Notes under the pieces: model-generated | What the model was told of the DNA's origin: nothing | What the model saw: the letters and a program-made list of their open reading frames with translations, nothing else | The model's database searches: none | Position numbers and translations under genes: made by a program | Assembly (NCBI GenBank): GCA_031002005.1 | Contig: JARYHS010006964.1 | Span: forward strand, 2,604,001-2,668,000 | Length of the DNA: 64,000 bases | Direction: 5' to 3' | Source: Vandiemenella viatica | Lineage: Eukaryota; Arthropoda; Insecta; Orthoptera; Morabidae | Shown: one piece after another, positions 24,299-35,927 of the stretch | Numbering within the stretch: the first letter of the stretch is position 1 | Layout: each line of letters opens with the position of its first letter

Positions 24299-25298
24299 NN
24301 NNNNNNNNNNNNNNNNNNNNNNNNNNNNNNNNNNNNNNNNNNNNNNNNNNNNNNNNNNNNNNNNNNNNNNNNNNNNNNNNNNNNNNNNNNNNNNNNNNNN
24401 NNNNNNNNNNNNNNNNNNNNNNNNNNNNNNNNNNNNNNNNNNNNNNNNNNNNNNNNNNNNNNNNNNNNNNNNNNNNNNNNNNNNNNNNNNNNNNNNNNNN
24501 NNNNNNNNNNNNNNNNNNNNNNNNNNNNNNNNNNNNNNNNNNNNNNNNNNNNNNNNNNNNNNNNNNNNNNNNNNNNNNNNNNNNNNNNNNNNNNNNNNNN
24601 NNNNNNNNNNNNNNNNNNNNNNNNNNNNNNNNNNNNNNNNNNNNNNNNNNNNNNNNNNNNNNNNNNNNNNNNNNNNNNNNNNNNNNNNNNNNNNNNNNNN
24701 NNNNNNNNNNNNNNNNNNNNNNNNNNNNNNNNNNNNNNNNNNNNNNNNNNNNNNNNNNNNNNNNNNNNNNNNNNNNNNNNNNNNNNNNNNNNNNNNNNNN
24801 NNNNNNNNNNNNNNNNNNNNNNNNNNNNNNNNNNNNNNNNNNNNNNNNNNNNNNNNNNNNNNNNNNNNNNNNNNNNNNNNNNNNNNNNNNNNNNNNNNNN
24901 NNNNNNNNNNNNNNNNNNNNNNNNNNNNNNNNNNNNNNNNNNNNNNNNNNNNNNNNNNNNNNNNNNNNNNNNNNNNNNNNNNNNNNNNNNNNNNNNNNNN
25001 NNNNNNNNNNNNNNNNNNNNNNNNNNNNNNNNNNNNNNNNNNNNNNNNNNNNNNNNNNNNNNNNNNNNNNNNNNNNNNNNNNNNNNNNNNNNNNNNNNNN
25101 NNNNNNNNNNNNNNNNNNNNNNNNNNNNNNNNNNNNNNNNNNNNNNNNNNNNNNNNNNNNNNNNNNNNNNNNNNNNNNNNNNNNNNNNNNNNNNNNNNNN
25201 NNNNNNNNNNNNNNNNNNNNNNNNNNNNNNNNNNNNNNNNNNNNNNNNNNNNNNNNNNNNNNNNNNNNNNNNNNNNNNNNNNNNNNNNNNNNNNNNNN
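24299..25298. other. Assembly gap, exactly 1000 N
   Basis: A run of exactly 1000 N, a conventional length for a gap of unknown size. Reading frames through it are meaningless. It joins two copies of the same 7-kb sequence. Confidence 0.99.
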
Positions 25299-26794
25299 GG
25301 CTAAGTTTCATCCCTAGGGTTAGCATTACGGGTTACGGGATACCTCTGAATTTGTACAACATCGACTGTAGTTGATTTATGGTCCAGTGCAATTAAATGG
25401 GGTTTCCAGAGACATTGTTTTATTTCAAGTAGCTCGTAGCTGCCAGCTCCCTCTCCTAATTACAAGTTACCCCCGATGCTCATGTTTATTTGCTAGCGAA
25501 GAAGAGTTTAGGTTCAAGAGAGAAAAAGTCAAGAGCAGAAGATACGAAGAAAGTCGGCGCAAGTCATAGGGCATCGTAGGTTAACCATTTAGAACCCACG
25601 TGTCAGTCATCCTGGCACACCCATTAAACAGGCATAGCACGATCCTATGTATATACATATAGGGTCAGGCACACCGTCCCTTAAATAACATTACTGAGAG
25701 TGGACCCAGCAGTCAAGGCGCCACCACACTGGATCAGGGAGACACAGCGGGTCCAGCGTCACTTCCTGAAGCCCGCGTACCCACAGACCTACTGCAGTTT
25801 TTCTAGTGGTATTCAACTGTCATCTAGGCCAGCGTTCTCAACCTGTTTTAAACTCGATGATCACTAAAAATAAAAAATATTCTATGGACCACTAACTTAG
25901 ATGAGTCTAATTTTTTACCTAAAACCAAACTTTAAAACATGCTACCGTCATGTACCTACAAGTTTAATAAGGCCCACATGAAATGGCCGGTAATTTAATC
26001 GTTGAAGCAACAGCGATCCCTCTTTTGACAAATGGAAACGTATTTAGTAAATATACTATTATAGTAAAAGTACTTGTAAAATCACACTTTGCTGGTCATT
26101 AAATCACTCATAGAGTTTATAAAGTTTTATATATAGGCAGTGGCGGCTCGTGGCGTCTGTGTAATGTATTAAACTCGTGGGTAGCCACTGTGGAACCCCC
26201 AATACTCCTGCTCAAAATTATTGATACTTACAAATACACTGAGTTTCCTCCTAATACTCTAACTGTAAAGGAGGTATAAATAATATACTCTTCATGACAT
26301 CTAATGCCAGTGATCAAACAGTAATTTACGAATAATAATTTTAAAAGCTGTATTACAATGTAAAAATAGTACTTATGATGAGCTGCACTAATGGCAGTAC
26401 TTGAAAAAAAGGTATTCAGCAGTTCTGCCCATGCTCACATTTTCTGTTCTAAATGTGCGGCACTGTAGGTATCGCAGTTCCAATAGAATAACTATTGTAT
26501 TTTTTGTTTGGGTGTTTTCTGGAAATAAGATAGAGAATAATTATGGGAAAATAATAGAGAACCACCAAGGCTTTCTCAGCGCGAGTGAATGTTTCTCGAA
26601 ACTATGGTGTATTGGAGTAAAATATTAATTAGTAATTTATCGTTTCAAAATCATGTCAGATGACTTATTTTTTATAGTATGTAACTATTTGACACACATT
26701 TCATGTTACATCATTAATTAAATAAACGAAATGTTTTATTTGTCACAAAATTACGTCTGCTGCAATAGAAACTGCAAGTAGAGAGCATTATTAG

Positions 26795-27170
26795 CAACAT
26801 TTGCCTCGTACATTTCCTTGATTCTCTTCATCCTCCTCCTGTCTTCCAATAAATCCCATTCCAGCTCTTTTATCATATTGGTTACTGATTGTGGTTGTGG
26901 TAGTTTCCAGAGACAAATCTAGCAGTCCTTCTTTGCATCCCCTCAACTACCGTATTTATACCCAAATTGTTGGTGCCATAGAGTACCACTATATTCAAAC
27001 AATTGTCTGACCAAAGTTTTGTAACCCTATTCTTTTACTTCTCTGTTACATCCCCTCGTTATTCTCTCCAAAAGTGCAGGATTTAAATTTTTTTCTGCCC
27101 AGTTGAGAAATAACAGTTGTGACCCAGTTTGTCTCATGGAGGATACAATGGATTTATGACATCGTTCCCT
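26795..27170 (-). pseudogene. LINE fragment, RT C-terminal part (block B copy)
   Basis: Counterpart of 18770-19140, with a few indels relative to it. Confidence 0.55.
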
Positions 27171-27247
27171 ACTGAATGAGGCCAACTTACTTGTAAATTT
27201 ATCTCAGATTTGTAATCACTGAAACAACATTACATACCCCCCTCAAC

Positions 27248-27334
27248 CAGGGATGTAGCTATCGGAAGGCTACGCGGTACCATGCACCTGGGCCTCCAAC
27301 TGCAGTTCAGGGGGCTCAAGCTCAGCTCAGGGGG

Positions 27335-27374
<40 letters not shown>

Positions 27375-27407
27375 ACCGGTGTCCTTGTTAACCTAGCTAC
27401 GCCACTG
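27248..27407 (-). mobile_element. hAT-type MITE (block B, longer form)
   Basis: 160 bp from CAGGGATGTAGCTA to CTAGCTACGCCACTG, flanked by CCCTCAAC and TCCTCAAC (8-bp TSD, one mismatch). The interior has a GC-rich segment with AGCTCAGGGGG-type words and a T run over 30 long. The interior resembles the 15747-16129 element, so this is the fuller form of the family. Confidence 0.7.
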
Positions 27408-30359
27408 TCCTCAACCCTTGAAGTTTCGTTTCTACAATTATGGGTTTTTCTAGTTTTTTCAGCCAGTATAAATACACTTTTCCAATTTATTCACAAAGAT
27501 CACTATGGATAAAGCAAGGGGTGTTGATACAATCGGTATATACATTACCAACAGTATTTTTTACTAAAGAACATATGCAATATACAATAGATTACAATAT
27601 CCCTTACAGATGTAGATTTAATTACCATATCTAAATATAGTTCTAAATTAGGAGCACTGGAATTATTATTTTTACTCAGGGAAAAAACAACCTAGATAAT
27701 TTATTAATATCTGTACACCTACTGTTTTAATTGACTAAGGTTTTGATCAGAAACAAAGAAGATTTATGACTTAATATCTATGTAATATTATTTTTTATTT
27801 AATATTATTCATTATTTCCATTACCCAGGTAGTGATATGTTTGGTTTTATGAAATATTAAGAAAAATAGTTTTGCAGCTATTAGCTTTTGATGTGTCTTC
27901 AAATGAAGCGATGCCATCGTTGTTCTTGTTATGGTTTTGGTCGCATCGATTGCAAAGTCATTAGCGGCTTCATCTTTGTTGTAAGTACTTATTGTATACA
28001 CTTTTCCTTCCATCTTTTAATGAATGTGAAGCATGCACACATCTCTAACGATGCTTGATCACTAATCACATTATTTTGAAAGGTATAGCTCACTATAACA
28101 TTTGAACTTTCCCATGGTGCTTTATTAAAAGGGAATTGAATTTCAGCAGAGCCATCACCACCATCACATCTATTTGCACCTGTTGGACGTCCGAGAACTG
28201 AATTCCTTCCATATTTTCACCAACACTGGACTTCGTCATCTGATTTTTATCAGTGCATTCCTGAATCAGATAATTACTATTTGTTCGATTTTATCCACGC
28301 ATTCAGCAAAATAAATCCTGAAGTTTTGTTCCATAATAGGTAAATTTAAATAATGATATTAAGACTATTTCATGTTTTCTCCTCTCTTTCAACAACCTCA
28401 GGCAATTCCTATAACGTTTTGCTATCCATCAACCATTTTAATCTTTAAATCGAAATGCTTTCACAGAGACTAATAATTACAAATCATCTTAGCTCAAAGT
28501 AATCAGTACCTTTTCTTCCTCTAAGATAAATAAATCTCCTCTTATTTGTGACCATTTTTTACTTATGTTCTGAGGTAGTATCTCATAAGGCTCCTGGAAC
28601 AGTTCACTGGACATCCTATAAAAACCTTATAAATTTACTTCTTTTTTTAATTCTCACGAAAGCAAAAAAAAAAAAGTGAATTTGTATAATTTTCGTGAAT
28701 TAAAGAATAAATTTAAGATTTCCACCTACTTTTAAGTCTTCTCAAGAAACAGAACACAATAACAGTATTACAATTATGCGCTGCATGGCTTTTCATTCAG
28801 GAGCACACTGAAGGTTTTAACTGACTGTAAATTGCTGGAGAGTTGAGAGGACGAACAACGCGAAAATATCTTCCACCTTTTATAACCAGTATGCGTTGCA
28901 ATTGATCTGATCGACGATGCGCCTAACTCTGAACTTCAAAGGAATCGCTTCAGCTTTAAAACACATATAGCCAGCGGAATTCTGTGAAAGCTTATAAAAA
29001 TGGAAAAATAGTAGGCACCGTTATATAGAAAACTGTGAGCACTACTATTAAGAGACAGCGAAACTAAGGATATAAATGCATTCTGATTTTTACAAGGAAA
29101 TTATCAGAAATTTTTAAATGTGCTTTTGTTATATACTACATAATTCTAAGACTTTAAGGAATATTGATAAATAAAAACACTCGAGAAATTTATCAAGTAG
29201 GGAACTCTTCTATCACCATACTAGAAAATATAAATAACAGTCTACTGAAAGTTAATGTTTTACTGGCAGAATATTCGTGAAACTATGGCGGAATTTTAAT
29301 GTGTAACACCCATACAGAATGGTGGAATTTTAATAAATTTTGTAGATTTGTACAGGGTCATACCCAGAAGAAATTATAAAACACTGAAATGGATTAGGCT
29401 AGACATTTAATTGTGAGTAAGATGTAAGTCCACACAGAGCATCGGTAAATTCATAGACCTTTGCTGGCACTGGATCAAGAAATGTTTGCTTTGAAAGTCT
29501 CTCTATGCCTACATGTCTTGTACTATCAGTTTTTGCACACTTTGTGCTGGGTGACCATGGAATCTAATGTCCCTGAAGTTCTATGTTGCTGACAAATCTG
29601 GGGACAATGCAGTCTAAATTGTGACTATAACTCATTGGAAGGCTTGTATTTTAATGGCCATAGTAGAAGGATGGGCATTATTCTGTTGGAAGATGTGATT
29701 TTGATAGTGGTCAAGAAGGATATCACAAATGGGTGCAGAACCCCATCTACATAAAGGTAGGTTGTCATTGACCCTTCAATAATAACCTATTCAGTCTTCC
29801 TTTTTGAACTGTTTCTCCACTATGCCTGTATCATAGGGAGCATGTGACACACCTCCACATGTATAGATATTAGGCCATCAATAGGCAACTTAGTGTACTT
29901 GGCATACCACAATAATAATTATAGCTGCATCACAGACAGAATAGATACTCATCTCTAAACACAAGTATATGCCATTTAAGTGTAAATTTGCAATTTGCGT
30001 TACACCAGATTAAACGATATAGGCAATGCAATCAGGTTAGTGGAACACATTTTATAGGAGTTACAGAGTGTAATATAGCATCAAAAAATTGGTTTACAAC
30101 TGTACTATCTCTGTAACCACTATTTGACTCTGGCCTGAAGGAACACATCTATCAGCAACATCCACCTACACGAGTTGACAACCTTCACATGCTGTTGTCC
30201 TTCTGAATGGGCCTGTGTCTGCTCTAAGAGTACTAAATCATTCTTTCATCCACTGTGTCATAAGTCTGTAAACAACAATGAATTTATTCTAGAGATTTCA
30301 GGATATAATGTGCCATTCCAAATTTTATAAAATACATCAAGATTATCTATTAATAGGAA

Positions 30360-31043
30360 GAAAAATGTTTTTATACTTTTTACAGAGTGAAAAGTTTTAT
30401 TCAGATTTAAATATCTTTTGAAGCATTTATAGATACCCAAATATATTTCATTAATTATACAGGAAAAAGAATGTTATTCAGAAGGGATAATAAGATGCTT
30501 TAGAAAAGCTTAGAACCCTTAAAAGATTTTTTAGAAACTTCACAAGAAAATTGAGTGTTATACATAATTTATTTAATAATATAAAGATACACAGAATATA
30601 TAACCCATACTCCTCTTATATCACAACATATAAGTTATTCACACAAATAAATACACTGAAACTTTATGACTATCATATACAATAGATAATTTTTCGCAAA
30701 AAATTACAAGGAAATGGGAGGTCAACTAAATGAATCTGTAGATGACTTCTAATATTACTACAGGGTGCAACATTTTCCATATAATTCACAAGATAGTGAG
30801 CACTTACTTGAATGAATTAACTGATATATTCTATTACTACAATGAAAAAATTTGTCAAACATTCCAAGAACACTAGCGTTTATATGAATGAATCAGCTCA
30901 TGATTGGAAATTCCTAAACTGTGTAAATTGTATTCCACAAACGATACAAGTAAAGTTATACCCTCCTTAATATATCTGCTGATGACTTTCAATATATCCT
31001 AATCATCTAAATATTTTCCCAGAAATTTCACAAAAAATGGGCG
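30360..31043 (-). pseudogene. Decayed zinc-finger array, block B copy
   Basis: Same decayed fingers as 22270-22951, with a few extra differences. Confidence 0.7.
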
Positions 31044-32045
31044 TTACTCGGAATGAATGTGCTTATGTCTTTTAAGGCTTCCAGACTCTGTAAATAAATT
31101 TCCACAAACATCACAAGAAAATGGGCGCTCACCAGAGTGAACCCGCATATGACGTTTTAGGTTACTGCACTGTGTAAATGATTTACCACAAATATCACAC
31201 GAAAACGGGCGTTCACCAGAATGAATCCGCTGATGGCTTTTAATGATTCCAGATTCTGTAAATGATTTTCCACAAATGTCACAAATAAATGGGCGTTCAC
31301 CAGAATGAATCCGCTGATGTCTTTTAAGTTTACCTGACTCTGCAAATGATTTTCTACAAATATCACAAGAAAAAGGACGTACGCCTAAATGAATCCGTTG
31401 ATGTATATTAAAGCTTCCAGAGTGTGTAAACGTTTTTCCACAAACATCACAAGCAAAAAGCCGTTCACCAGAATGAATCCGCTGATGACATTTAAGGCTG
31501 CCAGACTGTGTAAATGATTGTCCACAAACATCACAAGAAAACAAGCGTTCTCCAGAATGAACCCGCTTATGTCTTTTAAGGCTGCTAGACACTGTAAATA
31601 GTTTTCCACAAATATCACAACTAAAAGGACGTTCACCTGAATGAAACCACTGATTTCTTTTAAGTTTTCCAGACACTGTAAATGATTTTCCACAAATATT
31701 ACAGGAAAATGGGCGTTCACCAGAATGAATCCGCTGATGACTTTTAAGACTACCAGATTGTGGAAATGATTTTCCACAAATATCACAAGATAATTGTTCA
31801 CTGCAATGAAGCTTCTCGTGCTCTCTAAGAAAAGAAGATTTTAGAAAAGATTTTCCACAGTTTTTACGTGTATATGGGCATTGGCCCAAACGATTCCAAT
31901 TACTACAGCAGTAAGTATTGACTGCCTCTTCCTCCATTCTGTTGGTTTTAAATTCACAAGTAGAATGCTGCCGTTCATAAGTGTAGCTGCCTGTTTTGCA
32001 GTCACAATTATTCCTAGGAGCAGGAAACTTTCATGTTGATATGTG
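31044..32045 (-). pseudogene. Zinc-finger gene 2, last exon (copy B, frameshifted)
   Basis: Counterpart of 22952-23954, one nucleotide shorter (1002 against 1003). The missing base is in a homopolymer (AAA at 32025-32027, where copy A has AAAA at 23933-23936). If spliced from exon 3 the frame shifts and hits a stop before the fingers. The 297 codons after the internal Met are still open and differ from copy A at three residues, one of which replaces the first zinc-binding Cys of the lead finger with Arg (YTRKNC). It is either a heterozygous or error-bearing version of the same exon, or a decayed duplicate; the assembly context favours the former. Confidence 0.7.
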
Positions 32046-32760
32046 CTGACAACTTATTATTCTAGAAAAGTATATTAATTGACAATTTATAGATATGCTT
32101 TCAGTTAGCACAATTCATTTAATATGCACTTCACTGTTTAATTCAATACTAAACTTTATAAGTAAGAAAATGCACTACTGCTAAAACAAAACAGCTTGTC
32201 ATTTGTATAGTGAAGAACTATAACTGAACAAAAATATGACATATAGTAAAAACACAATAGTTATATTTCAAAATGCTACACTATGGACTAAAATTGTAAC
32301 TAATATTATCAACCAGTTAATTACAGTTTTACTTACTAAAGACACCAATAAATTAAAATATTGCCTATTTATAAAATATTACCAAATAAAATTAATAATA
32401 GAAAAAATATTTTTGTTCCTAAGAAATAATGGCCTTCATATTTCTGACAGATGTGATAGATTTCGCCTCACTTGGTGTAAATTGACTGGCTTTCTAAACA
32501 CCATTGTGTATTGCAAGTTAAATATGACTACCTAAACATGGAGAAAGCTTTGATATTGTTAATTTTTATCTGTTAATTCATTTTTGCAGGGTGCAAATGA
32601 ACAATTATGTGCCCTGCGTTTAAAAAGTAACTCCTTCAGCTCTTCACTGTTAAATTCCATTGCTTACAAAAACAAAGATCTCAACCTAAAATTAACAATA
32701 CTGCAATTTCTATAGAGGCACTGCAGATGCTGAAAAGATAAGCTAATGACATTCAAAGCA
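32046..32760. other. Intron 3 of gene 2, proximal part
   Basis: AT-rich. The short open frame at 32236-32535 has no recognisable motif. Confidence 0.5.
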
Positions 32761-32829
32761 CTATATTCAGTAGTTTGTCATTTTAAATGTGGAATGGAGC
32801 AGCTGAAACCTACAAAACCTCAAGTCTGC

Positions 32830-33300
32830 GCATTTTGTCTGCATAATAAATATGCTAAGCAGAAGCTGAACATGATTTAAAACTGAAGGGCTTTGCAACA
32901 CAGCGATAGTCAAATCTACTTTGATAGAGATCTCATTTCCATATATTCCACTGTCACAATGTCAAGATAAAGGTATATGCACAAAACGATATCTTAAGTA
33001 AACTGACTGGGACAACCTGGGGAGCTGATCTTAAAGACCTCCACACTCCTGCTTCAGCATTGTGTTTTTCAGAAGCATAGTAAACCTATTCTGTGTGACA
33101 TAAGCTTGAGTCATACTAAGACAATTGCTGCTGCACGTCACAGAATTTGTGAACTCATCAGAGGATTCCTGAGACAATCTGTGGTAATAATGGAAATATT
33201 GTCGTCCACTGCTCCTACAGTCATCAGTTGGAAAATAGCTACAAAAAAACTAGTCTCAGAGTGAAAACTTCTCATACCTCAAGCAAGCTGCAAGGAACAT
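32830..33300 (+). pseudogene. LINE fragment, RT C-terminal part
   Basis: Readable blocks, with stops and shifts, include a DRDLISIYSTVT-like segment near 32927 and KLTGTTWGADLKDLHTPASA near 32998-33060 followed by LCFSEA. These match the conserved region after the RT domain of Jockey-type LINEs (KL.GT.WGA...LRT.ALAL..S.AEY). Dead and truncated at both ends. Lies in intron 3 of gene 2. Confidence 0.65.
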
Positions 33301-33599
33301 CAAGCACAGAAAGATTGTTGGTTGGAATGATACACTGACAGCATCAATTGGAAAGGATGGCCTGCCATCTAAGTTCTCACAGGAATGTCACAAACAGAAA
33401 TCACCGAGTAGATATTGAAAAGCAATTAATCGCTACAGAGATTTGCTTTAGAGGGGTAAAGTGTTTTCATTCAGTTTAAAGATTTATAGATATGGAGGTT
33501 ATCACAGATGAGGAATAACTGAGGGATAGGAATGGGAACAAATTAGAGCAAGATCTTTTTTAAGTTACTATACTGGCATTAGCATGGAATTAAACCAAG

Positions 33600-33775
33600 A
33601 CCTTTTTGTTGGAACCATACCAGCAACAGTCTGGAATAATTTCATGAAACCATGGAAAACCAAAATCTGGATGGCTGGAGGGAATTAAAACCTGGGAGAG
33701 CATTCAGAAATCTCATGTCCCAGTGGTGAGGACCCACCGATGGTTTATTTGCTGTTATGTTAACACCTTGGAATC
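33600..33775 (-). mobile_element. Degenerate tRNA-derived SINE, minus strand
   Basis: The minus-strand reading has an A-box-like GGTGGGTCCTCACCACTGGG, then a decayed B-box (GGTTTTAATTCCC, about 33687-33699), then GGTTTTCCATGGTTTCATGA. The last block parallels GGGTTTTCCATGGTTTCTCC in the 12323 SINE, so both appear to be the same family. Confidence 0.55.
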
Positions 33776-33779
33776 AACT

Positions 33780-35528
33780 TATCATCATCACATCCCAAAC
33801 AGTCAGTAACAAAGTAATTAAATTACTTTTTAATTGTAGCTGTAATTAATTTAAAAGGAAGAGCAAAAAATACATAAAAAGGATAAATCTTCTGACACTA
33901 CACTTGAAGTACAAAGCTTGGGTATTTTACACTAATAGTGTTCTCCATGAATACACCGACCATCAATAAGAGTCTGTTATAAGCCAACTAGTTACATAAA
34001 ACTGTCATATCAAATAGTCAATACTGACTCTAAAAATGAGAATATAAGCTCAAATAAATAAGGGACACCAATATTATTTTTTGTTCTAAATATCCTTTCC
34101 GCTTTTTAAATACAGCTCTATAACACATTTTACCTAACAACCCAAGGCATGTCACTTTACGATAATATTACAGAATTTACAACATTTATAACAGGTGAAT
34201 AATTATAGCATTATTTTTTCCCTAACAAGTTTTGTTTTATCTAACCTTAACTAAAGTAAAATTATTTTGTATATTCTAATTAAAATAAGTTATTTAAGTA
34301 AGATTTAGCAATAGTTTGTAAATTTATTTATATTTGTATGGATCATTTTTATTGTTACTACAATATCTAATCTAATTAGGCATATTCTTACATACAAGAT
34401 TCGGGATGTATTTTTAAACAAAAGACAATATATACAAAAAGCATAATAGCTACGGATTTTTTTTATTAATATAGATGCCACATTACTATAACTGAATACA
34501 CTGGGGTTTGTAACAATATAGCAGCTTCCCCTTTACCCCTATTTATGTGTAATGTGTTAAATGGATTTCCAATTTAAATTCTTATAATGTATGAGATAAT
34601 TTATTCTGGAGCTCCTACAAAAATTATTCAAATATCTAACTACAAAACAAAAAATCTACCACTAATTGATGCCTGAAATCTAATATTATATAATGTCATA
34701 GATCTATATTCCTTTCTATGTGCAATCTACTTCTGTTCCCCATTCCATTTCAATATTGTAATATGCCAAAACTTTTTAGAAGCCACCTGAATATATCTGT
34801 GTACCGACCCAACTCTTAACTAAATAATAATAATAATAATAATATGTATCCCATATTATCTCAACAGTGATCCATAGTGACATGAAAGAGAACATCACTA
34901 ATTTCCCTGAATTCCAAACCATACTTATTGAAAAAATTTATAAGTATTTTTAGCAACTATTAATTCACTTTGACATTATGAAAGAGCTATTTATAAAACC
35001 TATTCTTTTGTATAATAAATCTGAAAAGACCCCCCTTACTGAAAATCTCTATACCTTCAAATCAATTATTAAGGCTCAACTCACAGATAAATATTAATTT
35101 CAATCTTATTCTAGGTAACTGATAACCCATAGTTATATACTAATATGAGACATTGAGATAGCTAAAAAGCAAATATTCTGCTAGCTGAGTCTTGCTTCTA
35201 TTTGGTGTTCCATTTTCTTGCAACTAGAATCTTTTTCAGTTGGATTATGAAGAAGCCTAGTTAGCCATTCCTGCCAAATAATGCTATGTAGAAACTACAC
35301 ATCAAAGAATCTGGTTGTATATTATTATTGCTTACTTATTAGTTACAACCCCAAACTTCTCAGATGACTGCACAAATTTTAAACAGTAAATTCTTTATTG
35401 ATTGAAATGATGATTAATAAGCAGACATGTATCCAGTACTCATGCAAAACTTCTGATAACAAGAAATAATTGAAATCAAACTTCAAAATTACTGTAGCAT
35501 CAATAAAAAACAATAAGACATCATCTAC
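33780..35528. other. Intron 3 of gene 2, distal part
   Basis: AT-rich, with an (AAT)n microsatellite at about 34825-34843. No coding sequence seen. Confidence 0.55.
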
Positions 35529-35927
35529 CTTCTTTGTAAAATTCTGCAGCTGTATGTATGTAATTGCAGTTTTTCCATATGCATAAAGACTTTAGAGCAA
35601 AATGTACAACTATATAAGGGACCTGAAACATCTGAGATATGTGTGAACACATGTTTATTTAGAGAGCACCAAGAGAAAAAAGTATCTTCACAGGACGCAC
35701 AAGCAAGTTCGAGTAATGGCCCCTTAAATATAACTTCCCTGTTCTCTTGAAAACTATGGCCACACAACTCAGAAATGGTGCTAGAACTGGCCTCGTTGGA
35801 TGCAGTGGGGCTGCCCATATCACAATGAACTGAAATTTTTCTGCTACCATGTATCTTATCAATCATGCTGCCATCAGTTTTTCCACAACACAGAACTACA
35901 CTATCTTGATGCAGTTCAACTTTTGAC
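35529..35927 (-). CDS. Zinc-finger gene 2, exon 3
   Basis: This exon has 399 nt = 1 + 132 codons + 2, with acceptor ATCTTAAAG before 35927 and donor GTAGAT after 35529; the phases equal those of its paralogue at 3966-4460. The first base completes the AG from exon 2 to give Arg, the last two bases (AG) join C of the final exon to give Ser. It starts SKVELHQDSVV (paralogue ATVKFQHSLA). One complete C2H2 finger starts LACASC and ends HVFTH; a second starts YSCTFC and is C2HC-like, ending HTYSC. The region matching finger 1 of gene 1 is degenerate (LCGHSF) and the finger 2 segment is missing, so gene 2 is 96 nt shorter here. Confidence 0.83.

Larger units (their letters stand above)
25299..32389 (+). 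repeat. 7.1-kb block B, near-identical to block A
   Basis: The second copy of 17293-24298. Differences include a longer MITE interior near 27260-27340, absence of a GTGTGGCTGCGCTCCT-type segment near 25713, an extra segment near 30350 and single-base changes. Immediately after 32389 the sequence continues into unique DNA, the expected continuation of the true locus. Confidence 0.9.

Noticed and set aside
24145..25326. Long open frames through the N gap
   Set aside because: They consist almost only of unknown residues; the gap has no coding information.
17293..32389. Genuine recent tandem duplication giving two finger exons
   Set aside because: Possible, but the duplicate ends coincide with both gap edges and there is no second copy of exons 1-3 associated with it, so an assembly overlap is simpler.
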